Below are positions 22,050 through 33,546 of a stretch of 64,000 nt of DNA, piece by piece. The translations under genes and the position numbers were made by a program. The stretch's first letter is position 1. Each line of letters starts with the position of its first letter. The stretch comes from Raphanus sativus (Eukaryota; Streptophyta; Magnoliopsida; Brassicales; Brassicaceae). The stretch is from assembly GCF_000801105.2 (NCBI RefSeq), contig NC_079519.1:8864668-8928667 (forward strand), read 5' to 3'. The notes beneath the pieces are model-generated. The model saw only the letters and a program-made list of their open reading frames with translations. It was not told where the DNA came from and searched no databases.

Positions 22050-23428
22050 CTTAACCAAATACCTAAAAGACTGTCCGAAGCTCCAGTTAGGAGGAGTAGC
22101 GTTGTTGGAAAGGACAGTACAGGCCATTACTGGTTGATACTTTGAAGGAGAGAGCTTGGCCGTTGAGTTTTGAGTTGCTTTGCCAGTTCTGTCCCCAGTT
22201 TCTCTACATGCTTTGCCAACATGTCCTTGTTCCTTCCACAGAGACCGAAACAACATATCCGATAAAATCTCCCTCAATATTTTCTTGGACTGCCTTTTTG
22301 TCAAAATTTGATTAAAATTTCTTGTAAATTCATGCATATTCTCAAGAAAATGCATGAGAAAAAAAGAACCAAACAGTATTGATTTTACCAAGATAAACCG
22401 AAATTTCAAACCAGTGTTGAATTGATTGTTTTCTTTTGTGTCGAATTTATTTATTTTTTCTCTAAAACAGATAAAATGTTATATATGGTTTTGATCCACA
22501 GTTTATTGAGAAAACCGGAGAAAATTGAACCGGATGGTCTTGGACTCCCGTAAACCGAACATAACCGGTTTAGTTATATCCTTTGATTTCACCGAACCAA
22601 AATGTAAAAACGTACCTTCGGTATTGGACGGGGACGACACTGGTTTATATTTAGTGATGCGGAGAAAGATGGGCTCAGCCAAATCGAAGTGATGTTGGGG
22701 AGGATTGCACCAACATGCGGCGTCGCTGGCTTGAGTAAAGTTCGGAGGACAAAAGTTTGTTCCTGTGACGGTGAATGTTCCCCGGAGACACCATTTTGGG
22801 TCATTGACACATTTGATCTGGAAATAAGCGCCGTAGCTTTTGCCGCCATTTGATAGAGCCGTGCTTAACGCCGCCGTGTTTCGTGTTCTATCCTTGACTG
22901 TATAAGTTACCGTACCCACACGCACCGCCTGAACTCGCCCCAAGGATACAGAATTAGCTCCGGAGTTGAGACATTAACAAATTTGTGATTACCAACAAAA
23001 ACACTAAGAAGCTGAAATTTATGTGAAATTATAAAAAGGTCACCATTTTTTAAAACCAACTTTTAAATGACTGATGAGAATGTGACTAATAGTCAATGTG
23101 ATCACTTCAAATATTAAATGGTTATTTTTAAACTTGAGAAATTTATCCAATATATTTTAAAAGTCACTTAATTATTATTTACATTCTATTATATTGAGGC
23201 TACTTAGAAAAGAAAAGATTCTTAAAAGGTTTAAGTTAAAGTTAGAACTTTGAAGTAAGTTGGAGAGAAGAGTAAGCAAAAGACTACCCATGGTGCTAGA
23301 AGCATCAGAACCTCCAAGAATGCGGCTCGAGCATTGACCCAACCGCTACTATAACCATCCACACTCTTGCACATCACCATGACCATGAGACTCATCAAAG
23401 ATGTTATCACTTTTCCAAAAATCTCCAT
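22050..23428 (-). pseudogene. Alpha-expansin pseudogene (copy A)
   Basis: Has the three-exon layout of plant alpha-expansins (cell-wall-loosening secreted proteins). Exon 1, 23288-23428: ATG, a hydrophobic signal peptide ([16 protein letters not shown]), then [11 protein letters not shown]; one base is missing before GGSDAS. Exon 2, 22616-22928: [12 protein letters not shown], then a stop and frame change; later [31 protein letters not shown] and [19 protein letters not shown] with the HFD motif; another frame slip precedes the exon end. Exon 3 is degraded: [10 protein letters not shown] and PNWSFGQSF remain recognisable near 22060-22240, with at least one TAG. Several independent breaks, all shared with copy B, show it died before the duplication. 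Confidence 0.88.
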
Positions 23429-23480
23429 ATCTCTGCCTTTTTCTGCACAAGAAAAATGTTGAATAATAAACAGAAACATA

Positions 23481-23504
23481 TATAAATATGTGTCGTGTCA
23501 CGTG
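23481..23504 (-). promoter_or_regulatory. G-box and TATA-like box upstream of expansin pseudogene (copy A)
   Basis: CACGTG at 23499-23504 and a TATTTATA-type box at about 23481-23488 lie ~55-75 bp upstream of the expansin ATG. This is a plausible relic promoter. Further upstream (23627) is another ATG with a hydrophobic run and a good GTAAGC donor, which could be a leader exon, but splicing it to exon 1 is out of frame. Confidence 0.45.
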
Positions 23505-23699
23505 TGCACCAAGATGGAAGATAAGATAAGAGTGTGGAAGATTGGAGCTTACAATGGGTTGGAGAAGAAAAATGAGGAACCACAAAAAAAACTGTAATGA
23601 TGTTGAAGGAGATGAAAGGGGTTTCAATGTGGTAGGTTGTGAGTTGTGAAGAGATGTGATTAGTTATATATTAGACAATTCTGCGTATAAAAGTGGGTT

Positions 23700-25471
23700 T
23701 TTTTTTTGAAAAAGTGGCTATATTTTATATTTTACTAGGTATTACTTATGGTTTTGTTCTTGTAATATACTGACAGTAGCAATTGATTATTTTTATGGAT
23801 CATATAAACCCATTTTAACGATGGATGGATATATAAATTATGAGCCAGGTCAACTAGAGTGAAACAAATTGGTACAACAAGTATAATTAAAATATTATGT
23901 TCGAGAGTAAGTGTTTTTAGTATAAGTTTTTATGTTCACCACAATATACTTTTTTGTTGTTTTAAAAAAGGGTATCACCATAATGTACTTTCTATATTTG
24001 TTCGCAATTCAAAATATAGTTTATGTATCATTAGATCATTTCTAAAATATCATTCTACTATTCACCTATCTTTTTGCTAGAGTACAGTTAGTTAATACTC
24101 CCCCTATTTCATACTAATTTTATCTTACTTCAATGAATATATTAAATTTTACTTTTTTATCAAAATAATCACTAAAATGTAATTTAAAAAATTAATATAT
24201 TTAATTATAAATAGATATAATAAAAATATAATGGTTGCACAAATTTGTACTTTAGTATCATTTTCTAGATTCACCATAATGTACTTTCACATTTGCTTAC
24301 ACAATCTAAAATAAAGTTTATATATTACTACATTGTTTCTAAAATAACAACCTATAATTTAGACATTCTACATAACATCATCAATTTTTTTTGCATTTCA
24401 AATAATGTCCTAACAGAACGTCATGAAACAACATTTCAGAATACTAAAACAATACTTACATAGTTCAGCTGTGTGAAAAATAGTGTTTAAAATTGTCATT
24501 TGTGAAATAATCCATGATTTTATGTATATTTTATTATATACCCTATCAAATGCTTTTTAAAGTTTTTGATTAATTGTAAAACGCAGAATTGAAATAAAAT
24601 CATTAATAGAACATGTGTGCTGCTTGGGATGTAATTTGTTGAAGGTGAATTTTTTTTTTTTTTAAGGTTTATTCTTACTATAACACTAAATTTAACAATA
24701 AAGTAACACCAATGTTACTTTTTGGTATTTACTTCTATTTTTCATCTCCAACTACAACACCTAATTCTACACCAAATATAATATTGTATAAGTTTATTAA
24801 TTTAATATATTCTTTATATATTTAATTGAGTAATTATCATTTTATTACATTTAAAGTTTATGCTTAGTTGTTAAAATTTTAATTTATATTTTGATTTTTG
24901 ATTTTTAAAAATTTAGGTTTTATAATTATTTTAATATCAATTTATTTAATTTATGTAAAATCTTAGTTAAAATATAAATTTATACATAAGATGCAGAATA
25001 AATGATTTTCAATCTGTTAATTTGATGTAAAAATAAAAATAAAAATAGCATGATAAATTTAATTTAAATATAAATTAAACTAATTAATCATACCATGTAA
25101 CTATAGCTAAATAAATAATAAAATAAACTATTTTCATATTTGTTCTGATGAATAATATTTTCTTTCTATTTTTGAAAGAAGGATTTGCTATACATTTTTT
25201 TGTCAACGCTAGACTCTTTTTATTCCTTATTGATATATTTTTTAGATATTTTCCTAATTAATACGAATTAGTTGTATATTTAAAAAACTTTAATTAAAAA
25301 TAAGTTCGAATTTAGTATTTTTGAAGTTTGATTGGGTTTAATAAGCTCGAATTTAGTAACGAGCAAGACACGTCGATGATACCAACTTCCTCGTTACTTT
25401 ATAGATAGAGACCTCGGATGATGGGGCTAAATTGACCACTTCACCTTCTATGTTTTCTAATTCCAAACAAC
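23700..25471. other. Intergenic AT-rich DNA with MITE-like segments (copy A)
   Basis: 'tactccccctatttcata' at about 24096 resembles the CTCCCTCCGTTTC-type start of plant Stowaway-like MITEs. A second segment near 24660-24790 carries 'aacactaaatttaac...acaccaaat' motifs like those at 11225-12030. Ends are not defined. No gene is visible. Confidence 0.35.
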
Positions 25472-25476
25472 ATGAT
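25472..25476. repeat. Target-site duplication ATGAT (left, copy A)
   Basis: ATGAT precedes the 5' LTR and recurs at 37026-37030 after the 3' LTR. Confidence 0.9.
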
Positions 25477-26020
25477 TGTTGGACCCGAATATGGCTCGAT
25501 AGCTGAATAAAAAATAACAAAAGACGATAACGGGCCACGATAGGCCCATCACGAATTCAATATTTGAAAAGAGCTAAGTTAGAGCCGGAGGCTGAGAACT
25601 AAGGACTTTAACCAAAGAGGTCACGGTGAAGAGAAAGCTCACATCATAACAGAAGGAGCGCAGGGCCCGGTCAAAGGGAAGCTGGTGCGGATTCTTCAAT
25701 AAACGGAGAAGATCTCGGGAACCAGTTGGCTACGATCAAGCGGGACCTGAGGCTATTTAAAGAGAAAGCAAATCAAGAAAGGAGATCTATTCAATCGTTA
25801 TTCATTTTCGCAATTATTCGTATCAACTCTAAAGCATTTTGTTATCTTTGTAATCATCAAGAGAAACATCTTTTGTAACCATTCTTTTATCACATTATCA
25901 ATACAAATCATCATTCATTCTACAAGTTCTTACGGGATTCAGCCCACGATTATTTTTCCTTAATCCTTTCCTAAACTATAAATCTGACCTAAAATCAGGT
26001 GGTGAGTTTAATCCCTCACA
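25477..26020 (+). repeat. 5' LTR of Tat element (copy A)
   Basis: Begins TGTTGGACCC and ends CCCTCACA. A TATTTAAA box lies at about 25754-25761, the likely retroelement promoter. Confidence 0.95.
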
Positions 26021-26021
26021 A

Positions 26022-26040
26022 TTGGCGCCGTCTGTGGGGA
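26022..26040 (+). promoter_or_regulatory. Primer-binding site of Tat element (copy A)
   Basis: 'ttggcgccgtctgtgggga' one base after the LTR, the form typical of Tat-like plant elements. Confidence 0.8.
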
Positions 26041-26073
26041 AGAAACAATCGAATCCCTTACCCTAACTTGAGG

Positions 26074-27889
26074 ATGAATCCTACTGATCAGACAACAAAT
26101 CCGTCTGACCTTAACCTCCCGATTCAGAGCAATGGCTCACCGAACGATGGAGGCTCTAGTCTCGTAATCACGGAGCCTCAACGTGGCGACCACCGATCTG
26201 GGCAACAGCCTTCGGCTGGCGCTCGAACGAGCCAGACTGCAACCGGAGCTATTATCCCGAGATCATCAAGTGGAACCACCCCTGGGCTTCCAGTCACCGA
26301 GAATCCTCAGCAGCAAGCCACTCCGAATCAAACGGAGGCTCAGCTCTCTGAGATTCGTCAGATGATGATGCAATTAGTAGACAAAGCTCGGGAAAGTGAG
26401 CGTACGATGCATCAGCTAGCTGCTCGTCAGCAACGATTCGAGGACATAACTAGATCTCTACACAACAACCCAACCACCGTAATGTCAAGCTCCGGGGGTC
26501 ACCTTCCAAGATCGATTGACCGATCCCTCATTCCCCCGAGGACGTTTAGACTTTTCCCCTGATAGCACTGCTCCCGAAGGACGGGGATCTGCTTTCCAGA
26601 CACCTCATACTGGGACAGCACCCGTGTTTAACCCGCCTATCACCAGTGCCATGGGAAGCAACGTAGCAACAACCAGTTCCACACCCAGTCAGGTCGCTGA
26701 TCGGAGCACTCGCTTACCTCTTCCGCCGCCTGATTTTAGGTTCGGAGCAGAAGTATCCTTCCCATCTGGAGGCAGAACATCAGCTCCGGTTTATCAAACC
26801 AGAGGCTCAACCCCGAATGGGGACGGGTATCAACGGATAGACTCTGATAACCCAAGAGCTGGTGAGCGACTTAGCCCACCAACTGCATGGGAGGATGAGC
26901 CCACACGATTCCGTCAGGAACCTGCCCGTCGGGTACCTAATAACGACCCAAATGTCCTTCCCTTAGAAGGACCTGAAGCTATCCGTAGATATATGGAACG
27001 AACTCTAGCAGCTCTCCAAAAATTGGGAGCTCAAGTCCATAAAGCTATGAGCTCAGCTCCCGAAATCGATAGCTTGATCGAAGAAACCCGTGGAACTCCA
27101 TTCACTGACAGAATAGCCAGCTCCTACATAAGAGATACCCGAAAAATCAGAATTCCCGAGTATGATGGGACCTCTGACCCAAATGCCTATTTGAGAGCTT
27201 TCCGATTGGCTATCGTGAAAACCCATTTTACACAGGAAGAATGCGAAGCAGGTTACTGCAGGACATTCACCGAAAACTTGGTCGGAACAGCCCTTGAGTG
27301 GTTCTCTGGTCTCGAACCAGCCTCGATAGATAGTTTCGATCAGTTAACTAGTGCCTTCATGAAGCAGTACTCGACCCATATCCTGAAGCAAGCCTCTGAG
27401 GCCGACCTTTGGAAGGTCAGACAAGGAATGGAGGACTCACTACGAGTCTACATCGAGAAATTCAGGGCAGTAAGAACTAAGCTCTCGAATCCGAACGACC
27501 TAGTCGCCATCGAGGCTCTTAGGAGAGGTCTGTTTTACAAATCGAAGTTCTGGTCGGAGCTAACACTCAATACTCCTCCAACTATTGATGATGCTCTTCA
27601 TAAAGCCACCAAATACATTACTTTGGAGGAAGAGACAGCTGCACTGGATAAACTCCACAAGAAGCCTCAGAATCACTCGAAAGGTGAATCCTCTGAGGCA
27701 AAGGGACCTCATAAAAGGGGGAACCCCCGAAACAACCAAACTCATGGAGAACATTCCTACGCAATCGAGAAAGACAAAGAAGAGAAACCTGTCTCCGCAG
27801 CAAACAAAACTCCCTGGTCAAAAGGCTTTGATAAAAACAAACATTGCTCTTATCATGATCGAGAAGGGCACTCAACTGAGGAATGTTAG
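26074..27889 (+). pseudogene. gag: Tat element gag, frameshifted (copy A)
   Basis: The first frame starts at ATG 26074 (MNPTDQTTNPSDLN) and runs to 26562. The gag frame then continues in another frame from about 26516 to a TAG at 27887-27889, so a frameshift lies near 26515-26560. The second frame carries the retrotransposon gag domain: IRIPEYDGTSDPNAYLRAF, TALEWFSGL, FMKQYST, SLRVYIEKFRAVRTKL. It ends in a single HCSYHDREGHSTEEC zinc-knuckle-like motif. Low-complexity Pro/Ser/Gly-rich sequence fills the N-terminal third. Confidence 0.88.
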
Positions 27890-28870
27890 GACCTCCAACG
27901 ACAACTAGCAGCTAAATTCGCAGCCGGAGAAAAAAAGGGAGTGGACCTTAAAAATCCACCACCTTATCAGAAAAGAGGTCCCAGAGACACCTCTCCAAAG
28001 CGCGAGAGGTCACCTGAGAAGGAGACCGATTCGCCACCTCCAGCTCCCAAGAAAAGAGTCGAGTTGATTCTTGGAAAATTTCCCCAAGGAAAAAGTTTAC
28101 AAGTCGAAGCTCTCTTGAGCAAACCGTCCCCTCAATCGAGCCCCGACTCGAGGGTGGACTGTATCCTTGGAGGATCAGATATATGTCAAGACTCCGTCAA
28201 CTCCATTAAGAATCACGTACGGAAGGCTGTGTCTAACACTGGACCTAAGCCTCCCAAACCCGAGTCCAATACTAAGATTTCTTTCTGGGAAAGCGAGACC
28301 TCAAACCTTGACAGACCTCACGATGATGCGTTGATTGTCACCCTGAACATCGCAGGATACGAGGTCCCTAAACTCATGATAGACACAGGAAGCTCTGTTG
28401 ACCTTATCTTCTACAACACCCTAAAAGGGATGGAAATAGACGACTACGAAATTATTGGCCAAAAAGCTAATCTCGTAGGCTTCTCCGGAGAAACAGCTAC
28501 CTCATTGGGGACTATCAAGCTCCCAATCATAGCTGGCGGAATAATGAAAATGACCAACTTAGTAGTCATCGACAGACCTTCCCCGTTCCATGCGATTTTG
28601 GAAAGACCCTGGATTCACAAGATGAAGGCAGTAGCCTCGACTTATCATCAATGTGTGAAATTCCCGACACCTGAGGGGATAACTACCGTACACGGTAGCC
28701 AGAAGATATCCAGGATCTGCTACTTGGGAGGATTCAAAATCCTCAAAAGTCCCCCCAATAGCAATTACAGATCCAGGAGGGTCGCGAAATGCAACAAAAT
28801 ATTCGAGTTCCTCCCAAGAACCTCAACGAAAAAGTTTGCATTGACGACTCAAATCCTGAAAGACAGGTGA
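27890..28870 (+). pseudogene. Tat element linker and aspartic protease (copy A)
   Basis: In the same frame as gag after one TAG (27887). A Lys/Pro-rich linker leads to the retropepsin: LMIDTGSSVDLIFYNTL with the DTG catalytic motif, then AILERPWIHKMKAV. The frame ends at 28870, but RT continues in a different frame, so a frameshift lies near 28740-28790 around a run of six C. In copy B this segment also carries a one-base deletion after TPEG. Confidence 0.88.
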
Positions 28871-30924
28871 GCATCGGATCTGGGCTACCTCTTGAGACAA
28901 AAAAGGAGCTCATTGACTTCTTGAAAAGCAATGTCAAAACCTTTGCATGGTCCACCAATGACATGAAAGGCATAGATCCGAACGTCACCACCCATAAACT
29001 AAAAGTAGATCCCACTTTCAAACCGATCAAACAAAAGCGTCGCAAGCTAGGCCTCGAAAAAGCTCAAGCTGTTAACGACGAAGTTGACCGACTTACGAAA
29101 GCTGGGTCTATTCGCGAGGTACACTATCCTGACTGGTTAGCCAACCCGGTAGTTGTAAAAAAGAAAAACGGGAAATGGAGAATCTGTGTAGACTTCACCG
29201 ACCTAAACAAGGCTTGTCCTAAAGACAGCTTCCCATTACCTCACATCGACCGTTTGGTTGAAGCAACAGCTGGCCATCGACTCCTATCCTTCATGGATGC
29301 CTTCTCAAGATACAACCAAATCATGATGGATCATGAGGACTAGGAGAAAACTGCATTCATAACCGAACAAGGAACCTATTGTTACAAGGTTATGCCATTC
29401 GGATTAAAGAACGCAGGAGCTACCTATCAGAGGCTAGTAAATAAGATGTTTGCTGGGCAACTTGGAAAAACCCTGGAGGTCTATATTGACGATATGCTAG
29501 TCAAATCCTCAGCTGGAGAAGACCATATCTCCCACTTAAGGGAATGCTTCGATATCCTTAATAAATATGATATGAAGCTCAATCCCACTAAATGTACCTT
29601 CGGGGTACCCTCAGGCGAGTTCCTAGGCTATCTCGTAACCGAAAAAGGCATTGAAGCCAACCCGCAGCAGATAGCAACCTTCCTAGAAATGCCGTCACCT
29701 AAGACAACCAGAGAGGTACAAAGATTGACCGGACGAATCGCAGCATTAAACCGATTCATATCCAAGTCCACCGATAAGTGCCTCCCATTCTACAAACTTC
29801 TAAGAAATAATAAGAAGTTCTTATGGGACGAGAAATGTGAGGAAGCCTTCAAACAATTGAAAGCTTACCTATCTGAGCCTCCGATCCTATCCGAACCTGT
29901 AGTAGGAGAGCCACTATACCTGTACCTCGCCGTATCAACTGCTGCAGTTAGCGGTGTCCTAGTACGAGAAGAACAAAACAAGCAAAGGCCCGTCTATTAC
30001 ACCAGCAAGAGTTTAATAGATGCCGAAACAAGGTACCCAGCGATGGAAAAATTAGCGCTAGTAGTCGTAACAGCTGCCAGAAAGTTACGACCTTACTTCC
30101 CATCGCATTCAATCGTCGTAATGACCTCACAACCATTACGAATGATATTGCACAGCCCTAGCCAGTCAGGGCGATTGGCTAAATGGGCCATAGAGCTCAG
30201 TGAATACGATATTGAGTATAGACCTCGAGCAGCAGCGAAGGCTCAGGTCCTTGCCGACTTTGTCATTGAGCTAACATCCGAGCAATTAGATTACGAAATG
30301 GAATCTCCAAAGTGGAGCCTGTATGTCGACGGAGCCTCATCAAAATAGGGCTCTGGTGTCGGTCTAAGGCTGACTTCTTCAGCAGGAGAAACCATTGAGC
30401 AGTCATATAGGCTCGGATTTAGCGCCTCAAACAACGAAGCTGAATATGAAGCACTAATCGCAGGGTTGAAACTCGCCCTAAGCCTCGGAATTCGAGAGCT
30501 AAACGCTTATAGTGGTTCACAGCTAGTAGCTAGCCAGTTTCACGGGGAATATGAAACGAGGGACGAAAGAATGGGGGCATACCTCGAAGTCGTCCAGAAC
30601 CTCACTAGGCAGTTCGACAAATTCGAGCTAACAAGGATCCCACGAGGAGAGAACTCCTCAACAGATGCGTTGGCTGCTTTTGCCTCCACATCGAACCCCC
30701 TCGTAAAACGGATCATACCCGTAGAAGAAATCGAAAAACCAAGCATCGACATAGCTACTAAAGCTGAGATAGACAGCAAGCTAAAAGATCAACCCGAAGG
30801 TACCTGCCCTGAAACGGTAGCTACCCAAGTTTTTACAACATTCTGGTTCCCAAAAGCCAAAATACGTAACTCTAAAAAGCATACCTCCGGGAGCACAATC
30901 CAAAACACGGAAGGTATTCCCTGA
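28789..30924 (+). pseudogene. pol: Tat element reverse transcriptase plus two RNase H domains (copy A)
   Basis: One frame interrupted by TAG at 29341-29343 (just before the EKTAF block) and TAG at 30346-30348. RT: KKKNGKWRICVDFTDLNKAC, MDAFSRYNQI, VMPFGLKNAGATYQRLVNK and the YIDDML active site. Then classical RNase H with PVYYTSKSLIDAETRYPAME and YDIEYRPR. After the second TAG comes a second, archaeal-type RNase H: YVDGASSK, then ASNNEAEYEALIAGLKLAL and RGENSSTDALAA. The duplicate RNase H marks the Tat lineage. The frame ends at TGA 30922-30924. Confidence 0.92.
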
Positions 30925-31150
30925 AATTCAGACTCCGTGGAGCTTAATCTCATGAATACCTCCAGGGGCACCAGCTCAGACCCACTCGTCTGCAGAGTTA
31001 AAACCAGAAGCCGTTCAGCCCTCCAAAATTCATCTAGGGGCACCGTCCAGACCCAGAGAATAATGAAGAAATTGGAGGTATTCCTCGGAATTTAGACTCC
31101 CTAGACCCTAATCCTACGAATACCTCCGGGGACACCACGACACCAGGTCC
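30925..31150 (+). other. Low-complexity spacer between RNase H and integrase (copy A)
   Basis: Contains four variants of a 'cctccggggacacc'-type motif (near 30884, 30960, 31032 and 31125) and stops in all useful frames. Confidence 0.5.
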
Positions 31151-32456
31151 CGAACAGGAACCTCCCTCGTTTCTTCATAGCAAAGTTGTAGGGAGAGAGG
31201 ATTGGAGAATTCCAATCACGCAATACATCCTGGAAGGGAAGATTCCACCCAATAAATGGGAGGCTCAGAAGCTCAAAGCATTAAGCGCGAGATACTGCAT
31301 AATCGAGTCTGTCCTCTACAAACGAAGCGTTTCCGGACCTTACCTAAAATGTGTCTATGGCCTCGTTGCTATGAGACTCATGAAGGAAATGCACGACGGC
31401 TCTTGCCGGAACCACTCTGGAGGAAGAGCTCTGGCCATCAGAATCAAAAGACAGGGCTATTTCTGGCCTACCATTATTGCAGACTGCGAGGTCTACTCCT
31501 CTTCATGCGACAAGTGCCAGAGGCATGCACCGATTATACACCAACCTGCAGAAAAGCTGTCCAACATATCCGCCCCTTCCCCATTTATGAGGTGGTCCAT
31601 GGACATTGTAGGACCACTAGTAGCGTCAGGAAGCGGAAAGAAGAAGTTACGCTTCATCTTAGTCCTAACAGATTACTTCATGAAATGGATAGAGGCTGAA
31701 GCTTTCCAACAGGTAACCAAAGTCGAGGTCGAACGATTCGTGTGGAGAGAAATCGTGTGTAGACACGGCGTCCCATACGAAATCGTAACCGACAATGAAG
31801 GACAGTTCATATCCCACGACTTCAAAATATTTTGTGACAAATGGAATATTTACCTGACCTTCTCAACACCTCGACGACCTCAAGGAAACGGCCAGGCGGA
31901 GGCTGCTAATAAATCAGTATTAGCAAACCTCAAGAAACACCTCGGAACCCAGAAGGAACTCTGGTCAGAAAAGCTACCTGAGGTACTTTGGGCATGTAGA
32001 ACCACCCCACGAAAGGCTACAGAAGAAACCCCTTTCTCCTTAGCCTACGGGATGGAAGCTGTCGTCCCAGCTGAAACCATTGCTGGTAGCCTCCGCCGGG
32101 AACTCTGTACATCCGACCCCGCAGCTAATGATCAGCTCCTAACGGACAGCCTCGATCTAATCGAGGAAAGATGGGACCGAGCCCTGATTCGCATTCAAAA
32201 ATATCAGCAAGCAATGGCGCGCTAGTACAACTCCAAAGTAAGGCTCCGACAGTTCGTTGTAGGTGACCTAGTACTTAGGAAAGTTTTCGAAGGAACCAAG
32301 GAACCAGATGCTGGAAAGTTAGGAACCAACTGGGAAGGTCCCTATTAGATCATCCATGTGGTACGACCTGGCGTTTACAAGTTCCGAAAGGTGCAAACCG
32401 GGGTACTTGAAAACAGATCGTGCAACGCCACGAATCTTAAGAGATACTATCATTAG
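31151..32456 (+). pseudogene. Tat element integrase (copy A)
   Basis: The frame is open from about 31150 without a required ATG. Numbering from the Met at 31371: HHCC zinc motif H8, H15, C46, C49; catalytic D78 (MDIVGP), D141 (TDNEGQF) and E177 (GQAEAANK), with 35 residues between D and E. TAG at 32223-32225 and TAG at 32346-32348 interrupt the C-terminal part ([20 protein letters not shown], then VVRPGVYKF). TAG at 32454-32456, after NLKRYYH, is probably the natural end. Confidence 0.92.
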
Positions 32457-32786
32457 GTACCTAAAATTCCTGAACTACGTTAGGCTTGATCCCTTGACTG
32501 GGTACGTAGGCAACTCCGTTATGAGTGCAGCCTCAACCTCATTTCAACACTTTGTTCACCACAACCAAGGGGGGCATATGTCTGATTAAAATCACATAGC
32601 TCAAGCAGCAAGTGTATAACCATTATAATACAACAATTGTATGACCATTATGATACCAAGTATCCAATTATCAATAAAGCAATTATCCTTGATGTCTCAA
32701 TTCTTTAACAACACAGGTCCCTACAAACACGGACCTAGGGTCCCAAAACCCTTCGGATCAGCTCAGGTCTCCATGAACCTGAACCT

Positions 32787-33090
32787 AAGGTCTTAAAATC
32801 CTTAATAATCTTGAAGGTCTTGAAATCCTTCAAACAAAATCAAATTTGATAAACCAACTAAAGGTCTTAAAATCCTTCAAACAAAGTCAGGTCTCCATTG
32901 ACCTCAACCTAAGGTCTTAAAACCCTTAGAAATCATCAAGGTCTTAAAATCCTTCGAACAAGGTCAGGTCACCTCGGACCTAAACCTAGAATCTCGAAAT
33001 CCTCAACAAAATACAAAGGTCTTAAAATCCTTATCAAATTTCGAAAGGTCTTAAAATCCTAAGCAAGTTCCAATGGATCTTAAAATCCCG
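32787..33090. repeat. Array of a 17-bp near-palindromic motif in the Tat 3' region (copy A)
   Basis: 'aaggtcttaaaatcctt' or close variants start at 32787, 32814, 32861, 32911, 32938, 33016, 33045 and about 33073. The motif is an imperfect inverted repeat (aagg...cctt). A related 'aaaggtttaaaagcctcct' series continues at about 33383-33460. Non-coding; function unknown. Confidence 0.8.
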
Positions 33091-33546
33091 TAAACAAATT
33101 CAGGTTCCCAAGAACCCCCACCTAAGGTACCCGAGTTAAACTCAGGCTCCTAAAAACCTTAAGCTAACCTCGATACTTCAGGAACCCCTCTTAAGAGGCC
33201 AAAAACGATCCAAGTCTCCAAGACTTATCACGAAATCAGGGATCTAATTCGGAGGATTCACTAAACTTCTTAATTAGTAACCAAAGCACATTCTCTATCG
33301 AAACTCTTAACCAAATTCGAGTTCATCCAAAAATGACTAAGTCAAATCGAAAAACTTAAAACGAAACTGAAAACTAAGTCTTGATAGATAAAAGGTTTAA
33401 AGGCCTCCTCAGGCCGACAAAGGTTTAAAAGACCTTAACAGAAACAAAGGTTTAAAAGCCTCCTCAGGCAATATAAGTCTTAGAAATAAAAGAAACGAAA
33501 GCCCATTGGGCGGAAATCCTAGAAACACATGAAAGAGCCTCATCTC

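Noticed and set aside
27887..32456. Use of TAG as a sense codon in the Tat element
   Set aside because: Frameshifts are also present, and methylation-driven C to T change explains TAG in a silenced plant element without recoding.
32787..33090. CRISPR-like array
   Set aside because: Spacing is irregular, repeats are only 17 bp and degenerate, and the context is a plant retrotransposon.
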